From Azorinus chamasolen (taxonomy: Eukaryota; Mollusca; Bivalvia; Cardiida; Solecurtidae): a DNA stretch of 64,000 nt. The stretch covers positions 35,734,163 to 35,798,162 of the forward strand of contig OY755240.1 of NCBI GenBank assembly GCA_963576725.1, written 5' to 3'. Made by a program: the position numbers and the translations under genes. The notes under the pieces were generated by a model. That model was not told the origin of the DNA, did not search any database, and saw nothing but the letters and a program-made list of their open reading frames with translations. Positions 11,200-21,379 of this stretch are shown piece by piece (positions within the stretch are counted from its first letter, which is position 1; each line of letters starts with the position of its first letter).

Positions 11200-12010
11200 C
11201 TTTTTGCCAGAGTTGTCCTTTCGTCTGTCTGTCTGTGAGAGATGTTGCGGCATGCGTAACTCAAAAACTGTTAAGGTTGGAATCTTGAAATTTCACAGGA
11301 ATGTTGCCCAGTATGCGTTGTTGTATCTCCATATTTTCAGTTCTCCCCTGGTAGCTTTTGAGTTATTGTCCCTTAATAGTTGAATTTGCGATAATTTATG
11401 ACAATTTTTGCGGCATCCATAACTCAGAAATCGTTTAGGCTAGATTCTTTAAACTTTACAAGAATGTTGCCCAGCATGAGTTGCTGTGCACCTCCATATT
11501 TTCAATTCCTTCATTCTATGGTTTTTAGAGTTATTGGCCCTGCCAAGTTGGACTTTGTCATAGTTTATTACGAACTATGAGTCATACATATCTCCGAATT
11601 TAATATGGCCAGAGTCTAGAAACTTCACAGGAATATTGCATGAGCTGTTGTGCACCTTTATATTTTCAGTTTCTTCCCCGGATAATTTTGGAGTTATTAT
11701 CCCTGAATACATTAATGATAAACTTTGCAGCACTCATAACTTTAAAACTAATGTGGCTAGAGTCTTGATATTTCACAGGCAAGTTGCCCAGTGTGAGTTA
11801 TTTTGCATCCTTATAATTTCTGTTCCCTGTCCCTGGTTTTAATTTGGAGTTGTTGCCACTGACAAGTTGGAATGTGTTGTAGTTTATAACGAACTTTGAG
11901 CCACGTATTGTTGTAAACCTTTGTGATTTCAGTTCCCTCTCTCTTGTTATTTTGAAGGTATTGCCCTTGATTAGTTAAAATATGCGTTAAAATTGTTAAA
12001 AATCTGATGA
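11200..12010. repeat. Tandem core with CACAGGAATGTTGCCCAG units
   Basis: About five diverged units. Each has CATAACT or similar, then TTTCACAGGAATGTTGCCCA, a CTCCATATTTTCAGTTC stretch and GAGTTATTGTCCCT. Open frames inside are artefacts. The organisation resembles the other tandem-core elements of the window. Confidence 0.7.
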
Positions 12011-12419
12011 TTTGTACCTTGTTCAATTGTGTCAATTCAATATTTTGTTTGTGTCAGTAGTTACATAAATGAAAACTTCTTTTGTAAACGTTAAGGAACA
12101 TATTTAGAGATTGATAGATAATTTATGACATTAAAAATTATTAGAGTTGTTTACCTTGATTCGCTTAAGATTTAAATCGTAGCAAATATATACCATTATG
12201 TATCTTCTTCACAGCTCAAGCAGTCATCTATTGTAAGTGATTGTTTCACACCATGTCAAGCTAACATAATGATCATTTGAAATGTGTGACTTGTGTCTTT
12301 TGCTTTCCTAAAATGTTATTGTCCCTGATAAGTTATATCTTTGTTTGACTGGCTCAAAATGTATTATATTTATACCTCAAAGTAAAAATATACAGACTCC
12401 CTGGCAAAAATACATCCAC

Positions 12420-13990
12420 GATGAAGGGGGGGGGGGTTCGATATATTATATAGTACTATGACCCCCATGTCATTTTACTATAAAATATAGTGACTCCCTT
12501 GCAAAAATACATCCACTTCGGGGTCGATAAATCACATACATGTAGTAGTATGACCCCGGGTCATTTTATTATAAAATATAGTGACACCAGGGGGTCGATA
12601 TATTATATAGTACTATAACCCCATGCCATTTTACTATAAAATATAGTGACTCCCTTGCAAAAATACATCCAACACGGTGGTCTACATATCACATAGTACT
12701 ATGAACCCCGGTCATTTTACTTTAAAATATATTGACTCCCTTGCCAAAATACATCCATGATGGGGGTCGATATATTATATAGTACTATGACCCTCGTGCC
12801 ATTTTACTAGAAAATATACAGACTCCCTTGCCAAAATGCATCCACGATGGGGTCGATATATCATATTTTACTATGACCCCCATGCATGCCATTTTACTAT
12901 AAAATAGTGACTTCCTTGCAAAAATACATCCGCCGGGGGCTCGATACATTATATTTATATATTTCTATGACCCCAGGCCATTTTACTATAAAACATAGTG
13001 ACTCCCTTGCCAAAATACCTCCCCCGTGGGGGGGGGGGGTATATTATATAGTACAATGACGCTGATGTCATTTCACTATAAAATATAGTGACTCCATTGC
13101 AAAACTACATCCACGAGGGGGGTGGTCGATATACTATATAGTACTATGACCCAATGTCACTATATTTTATAGTAAAATGACCTGGGGATCATAGTACTAT
13201 ATGATACATCGACCGACGTGGATGTATTTTTTCAAGGGAGTCACTATATTTTATAGTAAGATGGCATGGGGGTCAAATCACTTTATAAGATATCGACCCC
13301 CCTGGTGGATGTATTTCGAAAGGATGTATTTTGGCAAGGGAGTCACTATATTTTACAGTAAAATGACCTGGGGGTCATAGTACTATTATGATTTATCGAT
13401 CCCGTAGTGGATGTATTTTTGCAAGGGAGTCACTATATTTAATAGTAAAATGGCATGGGGTCATAGTACTATATAATATATCAACCCCCTGGTGGATGTA
13501 TTTTGGCAAAGGGGCCACTATAGTTTATAGTAAAATGACCGGGATCATAGTACTATAAAATGTATAGACCCCTAGGCCGACCTGCTACGAGAAAAAGAGT
13601 GGGTCACAATATTATAAGGGGGTCATTATATTATGACAAGGAAGTCACTATACTTTATTGTAAAACGGCCTTGGGGTCATAAAACTACATATATATGATT
13701 TATCGACCCCGTGGTGGATGTATTTTTGCAAGGGAGTCACTATATGCTATAGTAAAATGGCATGGGTATCATAGTACTACATAATATATCGACCCTCCAT
13801 CGTGGATGGATTTTGGCAAGAGAGTCACTATATTTTATAGTAAATGACCGGGGTCATAGTACTATAAAATATATAGACCTTTCGGTCGACCTACTACGAT
13901 AAAAAGAGTGGGTCACAATACAATAGAGGGGGCCATTATACTATGGCAAGGGAGTCACGATACTTTATAGTAAAATGACCGGGGATCATA
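12420..13990. repeat. Two opposing arrays of ~88-bp units forming a giant palindrome
   Basis: Left array units read TATATAGTACTATGACCCC, CATTTTACTATAAAATATAG, TGACTCCCTTGCAAAAATAC and ATCCACGATGGGGTCGATAT. From about 13155 the same unit runs in reverse complement, eight to ten copies on each side. The symmetry axis lies near 13150. Each unit also has internal symmetry (ACTATAAAATATAGT, TAGTACTA). Confidence 0.9.
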
Positions 13991-14052
13991 GTACTATATA
14001 AAAAATCGACCCCCAGGTCGATCTACTACGGGGTCACTTTTCCTCATTACAC

Positions 14053-14380
14053 GGGCACTCTGCCTACTGTCTGTCTATATGCCGGCACCTGTTTCCCTGG
14101 TTTCCGTCTCTGTCTTCTGTGTATCTGCATGCCTATGTACTCCTATGATTCTGACTGCCTCTCTCTTAGAACTGTCTATCTGTCTGTCCTGTTTTCCTAC
14201 TTTTCTGACTATCTGCGTGTGCCTGTTTTTCTGTTTCTGTCTCTTTCCTATCTATTCATTTTCCCCATGTTTCTGTTTTTTCTGCATGTCTCTGTTTATC
14301 CACGTTTCTGACTGTGTATATTTTCCTACTACTAGTATTTGCATGTCCCTGTTTCGCGTGTGTCTGACTGTACCTGTCAT
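14053..14380. repeat. Residual minisatellite unit and CTGT/TTTC-rich low complexity
   Basis: 14053-14092 is the partial 41-bp unit left on the far side of the element. It passes into a pyrimidine-rich stretch dominated by CTGT, CTCT and TTTC. The 130-codon plus-strand frame is a low-complexity artefact. Confidence 0.7.
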
Positions 14381-15302
14381 TAGACAGTTGGTCGTTACAT
14401 TTTTCGCCGGTAATGATAATCGAATTCGGAACCCCCCAACACACACACCATGTGAAAAGCCAATGACATAATCCTTGAGTTAACGAATCGGTTCAGTACT
14501 GCACCTGTATGGGATTACCTTTACACTGAAAGCTATGGATATTGAAGGCAAGAGTGCCGACTCACAACACGCCCCTATTCAAAACGTTATCATGATCTGA
14601 AGCCTTTTTACTAGTAAAGTCCATTTTCCGATATGTTTTAATAAGAAGTCCATTTTCAGACACATCTATTTCGTTATGGTCGATCTCGGACCAACCCCAC
14701 TCCTGCGACACATTATAACTGCAACAAAACAACGTTATGTAAATATTTCTACACTAATCGGATTTGGTCAATGTGAAAAGTCTATGGTCTCTGTCAGATA
14801 TTGCCTTCATATTCAAAATTATGCGTTTTGAAGATAGGAATGCTGGCCCGTTACAATCGGTCTATATCCCCGGTTTCCTGGCGCTTCGGCCTCAGTCCAT
14901 GTTTCTCTGCTACCATTATAGTTTTCTTCATGATCAGTACTTATCGCATAAACGAAGAACGGGAATGGCGAATTGGTAATCGTTCAGATCAAAATTGTTA
15001 CCAGGGACATAGCTTTTATATCAACAATACTCTCCATGTCTTGCTGTCTCTCTTTGTCTTTATCATACATGTATTTTAATTGCAAATTCTGTCTTTTTGA
15101 GATTGAAAGAAATGTGTCATAATACATTCTATACTATTCCATTAGACATATTATATAAGTACATGTAACTATAAACAGTGTTTCCAGTAGGCCTAAACAG
15201 GCATGGAAAGTTTACTTATACATGCATTAGGTGTATGATGATGCTATCGTGAGGGACTTGGCATACACTACGGGTACTACTTAAGCAGTTCACCGGCTAT
15301 CT
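14381..15302. other. Unassigned sequence
   Basis: An open frame at 14801-15079 includes a hydrophobic segment (SATIIVFFMISTY) and a GT-bearing junction near 14981. Nothing ties it to the downstream membrane-protein gene and no family is recognised. No gene is called. Confidence 0.4.
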
Positions 15303-15475
15303 GTGCAGTCCGTAGCTTTCAGTATTCTAGCCGTAGTCATACGTATTAGTACTAGTATACCCGTAGCTTTCTGTATTTTAGCCGTAGTCATACGTAGTAG
15401 TACTAGTATACCCGTAGCGTTCAGTATTCTAGCCGTAGTCATACGTAGTAGTACTTGTACTTGTATATCCGTGAC
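15303..15475. repeat. Three-copy ~58-bp tandem repeat in the left arm
   Basis: Three copies of CCGTAGCTTTCAGTATTCTA plus GCCGTAGTCATACGTAGTAG plus TACTAGTATAC, the last with an extra TACTTG. Confidence 0.85.
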
Positions 15476-15731
15476 AAAGTTTGAACATGTTCAAAAGTTG
15501 ACCACGGTTCAAACAACCGTAGTGCATCCGTGCTATTCCGTATTAGTCCGTTCTTAGTGGTACTAACTCTTAATTATACCGCAGCAAACTATCGATCATC
15601 CGCAGGGCACACGCCCTGACACATGCCGTTCCGTATTAAACCGTATTATTTCCGCATTAAACCGTGCCATTTCCGTATTAATGCCTAGTTCACACATTCG
15701 CGGATTACCTCGCCGGCTCCACTACAGATTA

Positions 15732-16563
15732 AGCCCCGTTCCCACTGTCACGGTGCTGGTCCCGGTACCCCACGGTACTTCCCGGGGAAGAAATAGCCGG
15801 CGTCCGGGATGATACGGGACCTTATTTCTTAAAAAATAAATGTACATTCCCATATTCCCGACATTGCCTTGGTGTACCCCCGATTTAGAAGCAGGATCTT
15901 CCAGTTTGACCCCGGACTATCCCAGTTAGTTTCCGGTTTGGCACGGTGTATTTACGATGTAGGGACGGCGTTTTCCCGGTTGAACACGATACAATCCGGT
16001 GTGACCCTGGTCGTCACCGGTAGTGCCGCGGTGGCCGCCGGTATCACCCCGTCATATCCCGGGTGTGCGCCGGTGACAAGCCGGCGTTACCCGGGTATAA
16101 ACGGGGGTTGACCGGCAGACAAACCGGCTCATACCTTGCCAGTCCCTAGCTCCACCGGTACAAAACGGGACTATACCGTCGTACACCGGAGTTATACCGG
16201 CCCAATGCCGGGGCTTCACCAAAGGTCTATCGTGGATGAGGTGTTCGCCAACATCCCGGATTACTAGGGACTATCACGGTAAAGCCAGGGTAGAGACCCG
16301 GACCTGCACCGGAATATACCGGCGTTGTCCCGGAATTGCCAGGATTAAGCCGGTTTTGCCGGTGACTCTCGGTGACTCCCGGTTGTTTTAAACATTTTAA
16401 AACATCCGGGGCTGTCGGATCAACAGGGTCCACCAGGGATCTTCCCGGATGTTAACGGTGCCGCCAGGTGTACTCCCGGTTTGACACGGTTTCCCCCGGA
16501 CCACGCATCCGGGACGTGCCGGGGGTGGGGGGGGGGGCAATCCAGGACAGTGGGAACGGGGCT
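15732..16563. mobile_element. 832-bp PIF/Harbinger-like MITE with TTA target duplication
   Basis: 18-bp perfect terminal inverted repeats AGCCCCGTTCCCACTGTC (15732-15749) and GACAGTGGGAACGGGGCT (16546-16563) are flanked by TTA on each side (15729-15731 and 16564-16566). The host sequence without the insert is visible twice in the opposite arms near 17063-17085 and 17190-17220 as ATTTAATCCGTAGTGGAAC, so the join is confirmed internally. A 3-bp TTA duplication and AG-GGGC-type ends are features of PIF/Harbinger elements. The interior is rich in CCGG/ACCGGT motifs and has no transposase, hence a MITE. Confidence 0.85.
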
Positions 16564-17605
16564 TTAAATCTCACGGATGACCCCGGAGATGCCAATTTCC
16601 GTAGTGCGATACTACGGGTTTTGACGTACCTGTGGTAAGATAATGCAGGAATAGGTCACAAGTGATACGGAGTTTTACGGTACGACAAGGAAATTACACG
16701 GTTTAATATGGAACGACATCTTCCAGGACATCTGCACTGTAATAAGTTCGGAGTAATACGGTTTTAGTACGGACTAAAACGGATCCGTACGTTCTAATAC
16801 GGTTTAGTATGAATGTACTACGGTTGTTTGATCCGTGGTCAAATTTTGAACATGTTCAAAAATTGTAACGGGTATACAAGTACTAATACGTATGACTACG
16901 GCTAAAATACGGAGAGCTACGGACCAGTACAGATTGCCACGAATGATGCCGGATCGTAGCCGTAGCTAATCCGGAGTCACATGCGTGAATGTGTGACCGC
17001 AAAGCCCGTGCCAAACTATTGTGTGTATCTGTAGCTTAACTGGCATTTCCGGGGTCATCCGTGAGATTTAATCCGTAGTGGAACCGGCAAAGTGATCCGT
17101 GAATGTGTGACCTAGGCATTAGGTACGCCAAAACCCGTAGTCACACCGTTGTGTACATCCGTATTGGACTACGGAAATTGGCATTTCCGTGGTCATCCGT
17201 GAGATTTAATCCGTAGTGGAACCCGCGAGGTGATGCGTGAATATGTGACCTAGGCATGGATACGGAAATGACACGATTTAATATGGAAATACATGTAACA
17301 CGGTTTAATACGGAACGACACGTGTCAGGACGTGTGCATTGCGGATGAACAACATATTGATAGATATAAATAAGAGTTAGTACGGTTGAGAACGGTCTAA
17401 TACGAAATAGCACGGGTGTACTATGGTTGATCTGTGGTCAAATTTTGAACATGTTCAAAAATTGCCACGGATATACAAGTACTACTACGAATGACTACGG
17501 CTAAAATACAGAAAACTACGGACCAATACATATTGCAAAGAATGATCCCGGATCATATCCGTAGCTAATCCGGCGTCAAATCCTTGAATGCGTGACCTAG
17601 GCATT

Positions 17606-18214
17606 GTGAAATTCACGGGCTTATGGAAGAAGATATACAATCCAAAACCCATAGAAGCCGTGCACTTTTATCACCGACCAAGATTTGTTTTTGTGGTAAT
17701 TTTGCTTTATATTTAACTCTGCAAAATAATTATGACGATCGATGTTATAAAATGACCTGGTTTAGTCGATAAAAACAAGATTGCACGTGCACGATTATTT
17801 GAAATAATTCACATCAAGATATGTACTTGTATATTCAAATGTTTATCACACCCCATATAGTGGTTCATTTCATTATTTCAGATTTATCTCTATAATTATT
17901 TCCCCTGTATACCCGAAACAATGCAGCAGATAATTGTTTACATCGGATACCAGTGACAGGGGCGCACGCTATGAAAAAAACTCCACTGCTATTCTTACCA
18001 GCACAGTAAAGTGGATTTACGTAAATATGAGAGTAGGCGTAAATCACGTCGAAAGTTACGCAACAACTTAAGTATTGTAAGTAAAACGGTAACGAGGATG
18101 AAAAGGAAAACTGGAATCCAATTGACACATTAAGCGAGATACATCACATGCAGCACAGGGCTGTTATTAGATAAAGCTTTGCAACCTTATCGAAAAATAA
18201 CATTTTTTTTTCAG
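17606..18214. other. Unassigned AT-rich sequence upstream of a coding exon
   Basis: No exon was recognised. It probably lies in the intron that precedes the first visible TMEM272-like exon. Confidence 0.45.
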
Positions 18215-18286
18215 CGACAATAACGTTTATATACGCAATACCGATAGTGCTTCTACTGTCCCTCACAGTCGCCTGTATTTGCATAG
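18215..18286 (+). CDS. TMEM272-like membrane protein, internal exon (first visible)
   Basis: A 72-bp exon after a T-rich acceptor (TTTTTTTTTCAG) and before a GTAAGA donor at 18287. It starts and ends in phase 1. It encodes one hydrophobic helix (TFIYAIPIVLLLSLTVACIC) that runs into the next exon. The AIP-hydrophobic-G arrangement just before a DCP motif is what I know from TMEM272-like proteins, small four-helix membrane proteins of unknown biochemical role. An upstream exon ending in phase 1 is required; none was recognised in the window, so the N-terminus is missing. Identification rests mainly on the joined exons. Confidence 0.7.
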
Positions 18287-18589
18287 GTAAGATTCTTGCA
18301 CCTTTTTACTTATACATTATACATACGTTTTGGACCGTCCCTGGTTACGTATACGTGCACATTGCACGCTTAAAATACTTTGAACCGTCTCTTGTTACGT
18401 ATACGTATAAATTGCGCGGTAAAGAATTTGGACAATCACTTGTTACATTTGACCGTCCGTTTTTAAATATACTTTTTCATTATATGCTGAAGTCTTTGGA
18501 TCGTCCATTATTACATATGCTTATACATTGCATGCTGACGACTTTTGGACCGTTCCTAATTAGCCCCCACCAGCCACCCCGTATATCCG

Positions 18590-19130
18590 TCCTTCCGTCC
18601 GTCCATCCATCCTTCCGCCCGGACGATATCTCCTCGGCCGGCTGGGTTATGGTTCCCATATATCTTGTGTGGATCCATCTCGGAAAGACGGACTGTCGCA
18701 TACTTATCACTGTAGTGTGACATTGACTTCAATTTTAATAAAAAGTGGTGTCTGGAAAATTATCCGGATAGTATATCATCAACTGTGTAGGTGCATCTGA
18801 TTTGGAAGGGAAAGTGTGGCATATTACTTTTGTGTCTCTGTGACATTGACCCCAGTTTAAGTAAACCATTGTCTGGAATGTGCCCGAGCGATATATCCAT
18901 TTAGCATTGGGTTAGGATGTAAACAAATATTGTGCGGGTGCATCTTGTGGGAGGGAGAGTATTACATACTACTTTGGTGTCTCTGTGACCTTGACTCGGT
19001 TTTAGTAAGACATGATATTTGTCCAGATGGTTTGTTCTCAAACCATTGCTTATTCTAACATTTGCTGTCTTGGCATCTTGGGAAGGCAGATTGTCTTAAC
19101 CTAATAATAATAATATCCACATCATAACTA
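18590..19130. repeat. Diverged ~130-bp tandem repeat, three copies
   Basis: Three copies share a 'TATATC...CATCT...GGAAG' stretch followed by GTGTCTCTGTGACATTGAC and TTTTAGTAA-type ends, at roughly 18630, 18760 and 18900. It lies in intron 1 of the TMEM272-like gene. Confidence 0.6.
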
Positions 19131-19160
19131 TCGTAAACAAACAGAGCAGACCCTGGTCCG

Positions 19161-19568
19161 ATGGATCAAAGAGGAGCATATTTATGTAGTAAAGGGATAA
19201 TGCTAGATGAATCTAAAGATCCTATTTTGATAGATGAAGTTGATTCTTTTTGCAACTGTAGTATGTATAAATGCCCATGTTATGTGCAAAGACAATTTGC
19301 TATCAAAGCGTTCAAAGCCAATTTTACCTTTACTGAAATGAAGCCAAACAGTGCTGACCCACAGCAACGGAACCATGTAGGATACTCTTGCCAGGGTCTG
19401 CAATATTTACTTCCGCTGGTGCTACAATATTTTCTACGCACCGATTCTACTCATATTATTATTATATTTGATCAAAAGGTAATTTTGTTATACGCATTAT
19501 ATGAACCTTGTGATGGTGAACAGACGTTCCAAGTTTCAAAGCTTTATCTCAAAGGGTTATGTAAATAA
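19161..19568 (+). CDS. Unrecognised 135-codon ORF inside intron 1 (doubtful)
   Basis: The frame begins with ATG and ends at TAA. The first ~75 codons are non-repetitive and include a Cys cluster (FCNCSMYKCPCYVQRQF) and acidic segments (LDESKDPILIDEVD). The last ~25 codons run into a dispersed repeat whose relatives are at 49430 and 50820 (GATGGTGAACA, GTTTCAAAGCTTTATCT). The unique part is bracketed by AGCAGACCCTGG (about 19145) and CCAGGGTCTGC (about 19392), which mirror each other like the window's palindromic MITEs. It may be cargo between MITE arms. No family is recognised. Confidence 0.25.
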   Translation: MDQRGAYLCSKGIMLDESKDPILIDEVDSFCNCSMYKCPCYVQRQFAIKAFKANFTFTEMKPNSADPQQRNHVGYSCQGLQYLLPLVLQYFLRTDSTHIIIIFDQKVILLYALYEPCDGEQTFQVSKLYLKGLCK

Positions 19569-19990
19569 ATGGACTTACAACATAAATTGAGGTCAACATA
19601 TTTGCTTAACGAAAATGCTAAACGCAAATTCTAAGTCCAATTGCGCGACCTTGACCTTGAATATACGTACTGGGACGCACTCATGTTACTGTAGCATGTC
19701 CAGATAAGCATTGTGGTGAAAATTTAGGAGGATCCACCAAGCAGAACTTGAGTTAGAGATAGTACAGACAGACATTATCACATACATTTAACATATTTGC
19801 TAAACGCACATTCTAAGTCCAATTGTGCGACATTGACCTAGGATATACGTACCGGGACTGGACATGCTGCTGTAGCATGTTCAGATAAATACTGTGGTTA
19901 GATGTGAGAAGACCGTGACGGACGGACAGACAGCGCCATTCCATATTACGTCCCGTTATACAAATCTTTTAAACAATGATTTAAGCAGAT
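19569..19990. repeat. Dispersed repeat 'GCATGTCCAGATAAGCATTG', two tandem copies
   Basis: Two copies with TCTAAGTCCAATTG, GCGACCTTGACC, ATATACGTACTGGGAC, TACTGTAGCATGTCCAGATA and a final GCCATTCCATAT...GTCCCGTT. The same family is at 49060-49240 and 50890-51300. Confidence 0.8.
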
Positions 19991-20259
19991 TTTTTTTATT
20001 TCCCTCACTCAAGTACGCTCTTTCTCAATGTGCATTGCAAAGACACTAGTGACGTCATCCAACTTTAAAACATCTACATCTGAAATTCTTGATCCGCATC
20101 TGTCATCGATACCGGCGGCACATATCCAGAAATACGTGATAGTGTTAGGGTTCGATTAGTAAAACAATGATATACATACATGTATAATCAACCATTGCCA
20201 AAATTAGCCACAGACCAGTACATTTCATGAAACATTGATTTTGTTTAATACGATTTCAG

Positions 20260-20445
20260 GGATTTTTTATTGGAACGACTGTCCGTACAACAACAGGGTG
20301 TCTTACTGGTTGGTGATAAGTTCTGTGACCCCCTACCCGCTGTTAGTGTTCATCAAAGCAGTGAAGGAAAAGTACAATGGTATGACGTGCTGGCGATACC
20401 TCTCTTTCCTCTATTATGCCATATTTGCTGCATGGATGATTATGG
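20260..20445 (+). CDS. TMEM272-like membrane protein, internal exon
   Basis: A 186-bp exon between a TTTCAG acceptor and a GTGAGT donor, phase 1 at both ends. Joined to the previous exon it reads ...CICIG-IFYWNDCPYNN. The aromatic-x-DCP motif directly after helix 1 is the signature I associate with TMEM272-like proteins. It then encodes helix 2 (SYWLVISSVTPYPLLVFIKA), a short polar loop (VKEKYNGMTCWR) and the start of helix 3 (YLSFLYYAIFAAWMIMG). It joins without frame loss to the third exon. Two in-phase junctions and a continuous transmembrane pattern make this a genuine gene rather than chance. Confidence 0.85.
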
Positions 20446-20519
20446 GTGAGTGACCAAGCTGTAGGTAAGAAAGGCACTGGGCTGGGCTTCATGAAACTGT
20501 TCTAATGATTATCTGATTA

Positions 20520-20650
20520 TCAAAAGCTTTTGATTGGTCAGATTTGAGTTCTCAAGCTTTTGATTGGTCAGATTTGAGTCAAAGGCTAATCAAAAACTTG
20601 AGAACGAACTCAGACTCAACTAAAAGTTTTATAAGCATGGAGCCCTGGTC
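20520..20650. repeat. Direct duplication plus inverted copy of TTTTGATTGGTCAGATTTGA
   Basis: AAGCTTTTGATTGGTCAGAT occurs twice in tandem (about 20522 and 20556), followed by a diverged inverted copy (CTAATCAAAAACTTGAGAAC and GAACTCAGACTCAAC). It is a small hairpin-forming unit in intron 2. Confidence 0.7.
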
Positions 20651-20654
20651 TACC

Positions 20655-21377
20655 AAATATCTTAAGTTATTCTCCATTTAACCTTAGCTTATCGCATTCG
20701 AGAGGTGCCTCTATTGAATACCAAGAAACGGGTTGGTAGAGAAATATAACGAGAGTGCTCGATTGCCTTATGTCGCTTACCTTTGATAGTGTAGGTATTG
20801 TTTAATTAGAAAATTGGTCCAGCTATAGCTTAAACTATAGCCAGAAGTTTGCTCTCTGGATAAAGATAGGTAGATGTTTTAGGAAGTACAATATAAATTG
20901 AGCACCTTTTGGCAAAAGATCCCAGTCATACACATTACATCGAAATCTAGTCAATGTTAATAGCCATATTGGGAACTTAAACTTCTTCCGCAGCGAGCAT
21001 TCTTTCCACGATGATGACGGCTTGATCAATGTTTGTCAAAAGTAACCTAATGATTTTTGCTGCCAAATTTTATTGAAATCCGATTCTGTTGTTTTAAACA
21101 TTTTAGTAAGGAAACTTAGTTCTGCCCCTGGTTGCTGTGGTTTTTGACAAATCATAACGGGTTGACCAATGTTTGAATACGATAATCTCGGCACCATTCC
21201 TGAACGATTTTAGTGAAATTCAGCCAGTGGTTTCAGGAGATAATTTGCTTAATTTTCACCATAGCAATATGAGGACAAGAAAAGAATGTCGACACGATAT
21301 CAAACTGGGTTTTCCTTCACGATTAACCGTGTGCAAAGTTCTTTGTACGACATACCCCCAGCAAAGCTATTGAAAAA
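20655..21377. other. Intronic sequence, no feature recognised
   Basis: Diverged repeat-like phrases occur (for example TTGACCAATGTTTGA, TTTTAGTGAAATTCAGCCAG), but no clear unit or exon. Confidence 0.45.
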
Positions 21378-21379
21378 GT

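Larger units (their letters stand above)
10804..14052. mobile_element. 3.25-kb foldback-like element inserted in the 41-bp minisatellite
   Basis: It starts with GTGTAATGAGGAAAAGTGAC and ends with the reverse complement (GTCACTTTTCCTCATTACAC). The terminal inverted repeats run ~67 bp and include GTAGTAGATCGACC and TATATAGTACTATGA. Minisatellite units lie on both sides, so the ends are bracketed by host sequence. Inside are a left arm with small palindromes (10830-11070), a core of tandem ~140-bp units (about 11200-12000), and two long opposing tandem arms (12420-13140 and 13160-13990). No transposase frame is visible, so it must be non-autonomous. No clear target duplication could be defined. 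Confidence 0.8.
15303..17605. mobile_element. Old composite inverted-repeat element (CCGTAGTCATACG / GAATGTGTGACCTAGGCATT)
   Basis: The left arm (15303-15731, continuing at 16564) contains TTCTAGCCGTAGTCATACGT, GAACATGTTCAAAA and TAATGCCTAGTTCACACATT. The right side carries two direct copies of the complementary arm (about 16633-16999 and 17236-17602) with TTTTGAACATGTTCAAAAAT, GACTACGGCTAAAATAC and GTGTGACCTAGGCATT. The arms are ~400 bp and imperfect, implying age. No transposase is seen. Exact outer ends are uncertain. Confidence 0.7.

Noticed and set aside
14079..14471. 130-codon hydrophobic Cys/Phe-rich ORF, first taken for a membrane protein
   Set aside because: Pyrimidine-rich low complexity (CTGT/TTTC) starting in a minisatellite remnant; composition explains the hydrophobicity.
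14801..15079. Possible upstream exon of the TMEM272-like gene (hydrophobic SATIIVFFMISTY)
   Set aside because: No convincing acceptor, wrong position of the helix relative to the family pattern, and no phase-1 donor that leads naturally to 18215.
15869..16111. 80-codon ORF in the CCGG-rich region
   Set aside because: Inside the Harbinger-like MITE, with no similarity to a transposase and no splice context.
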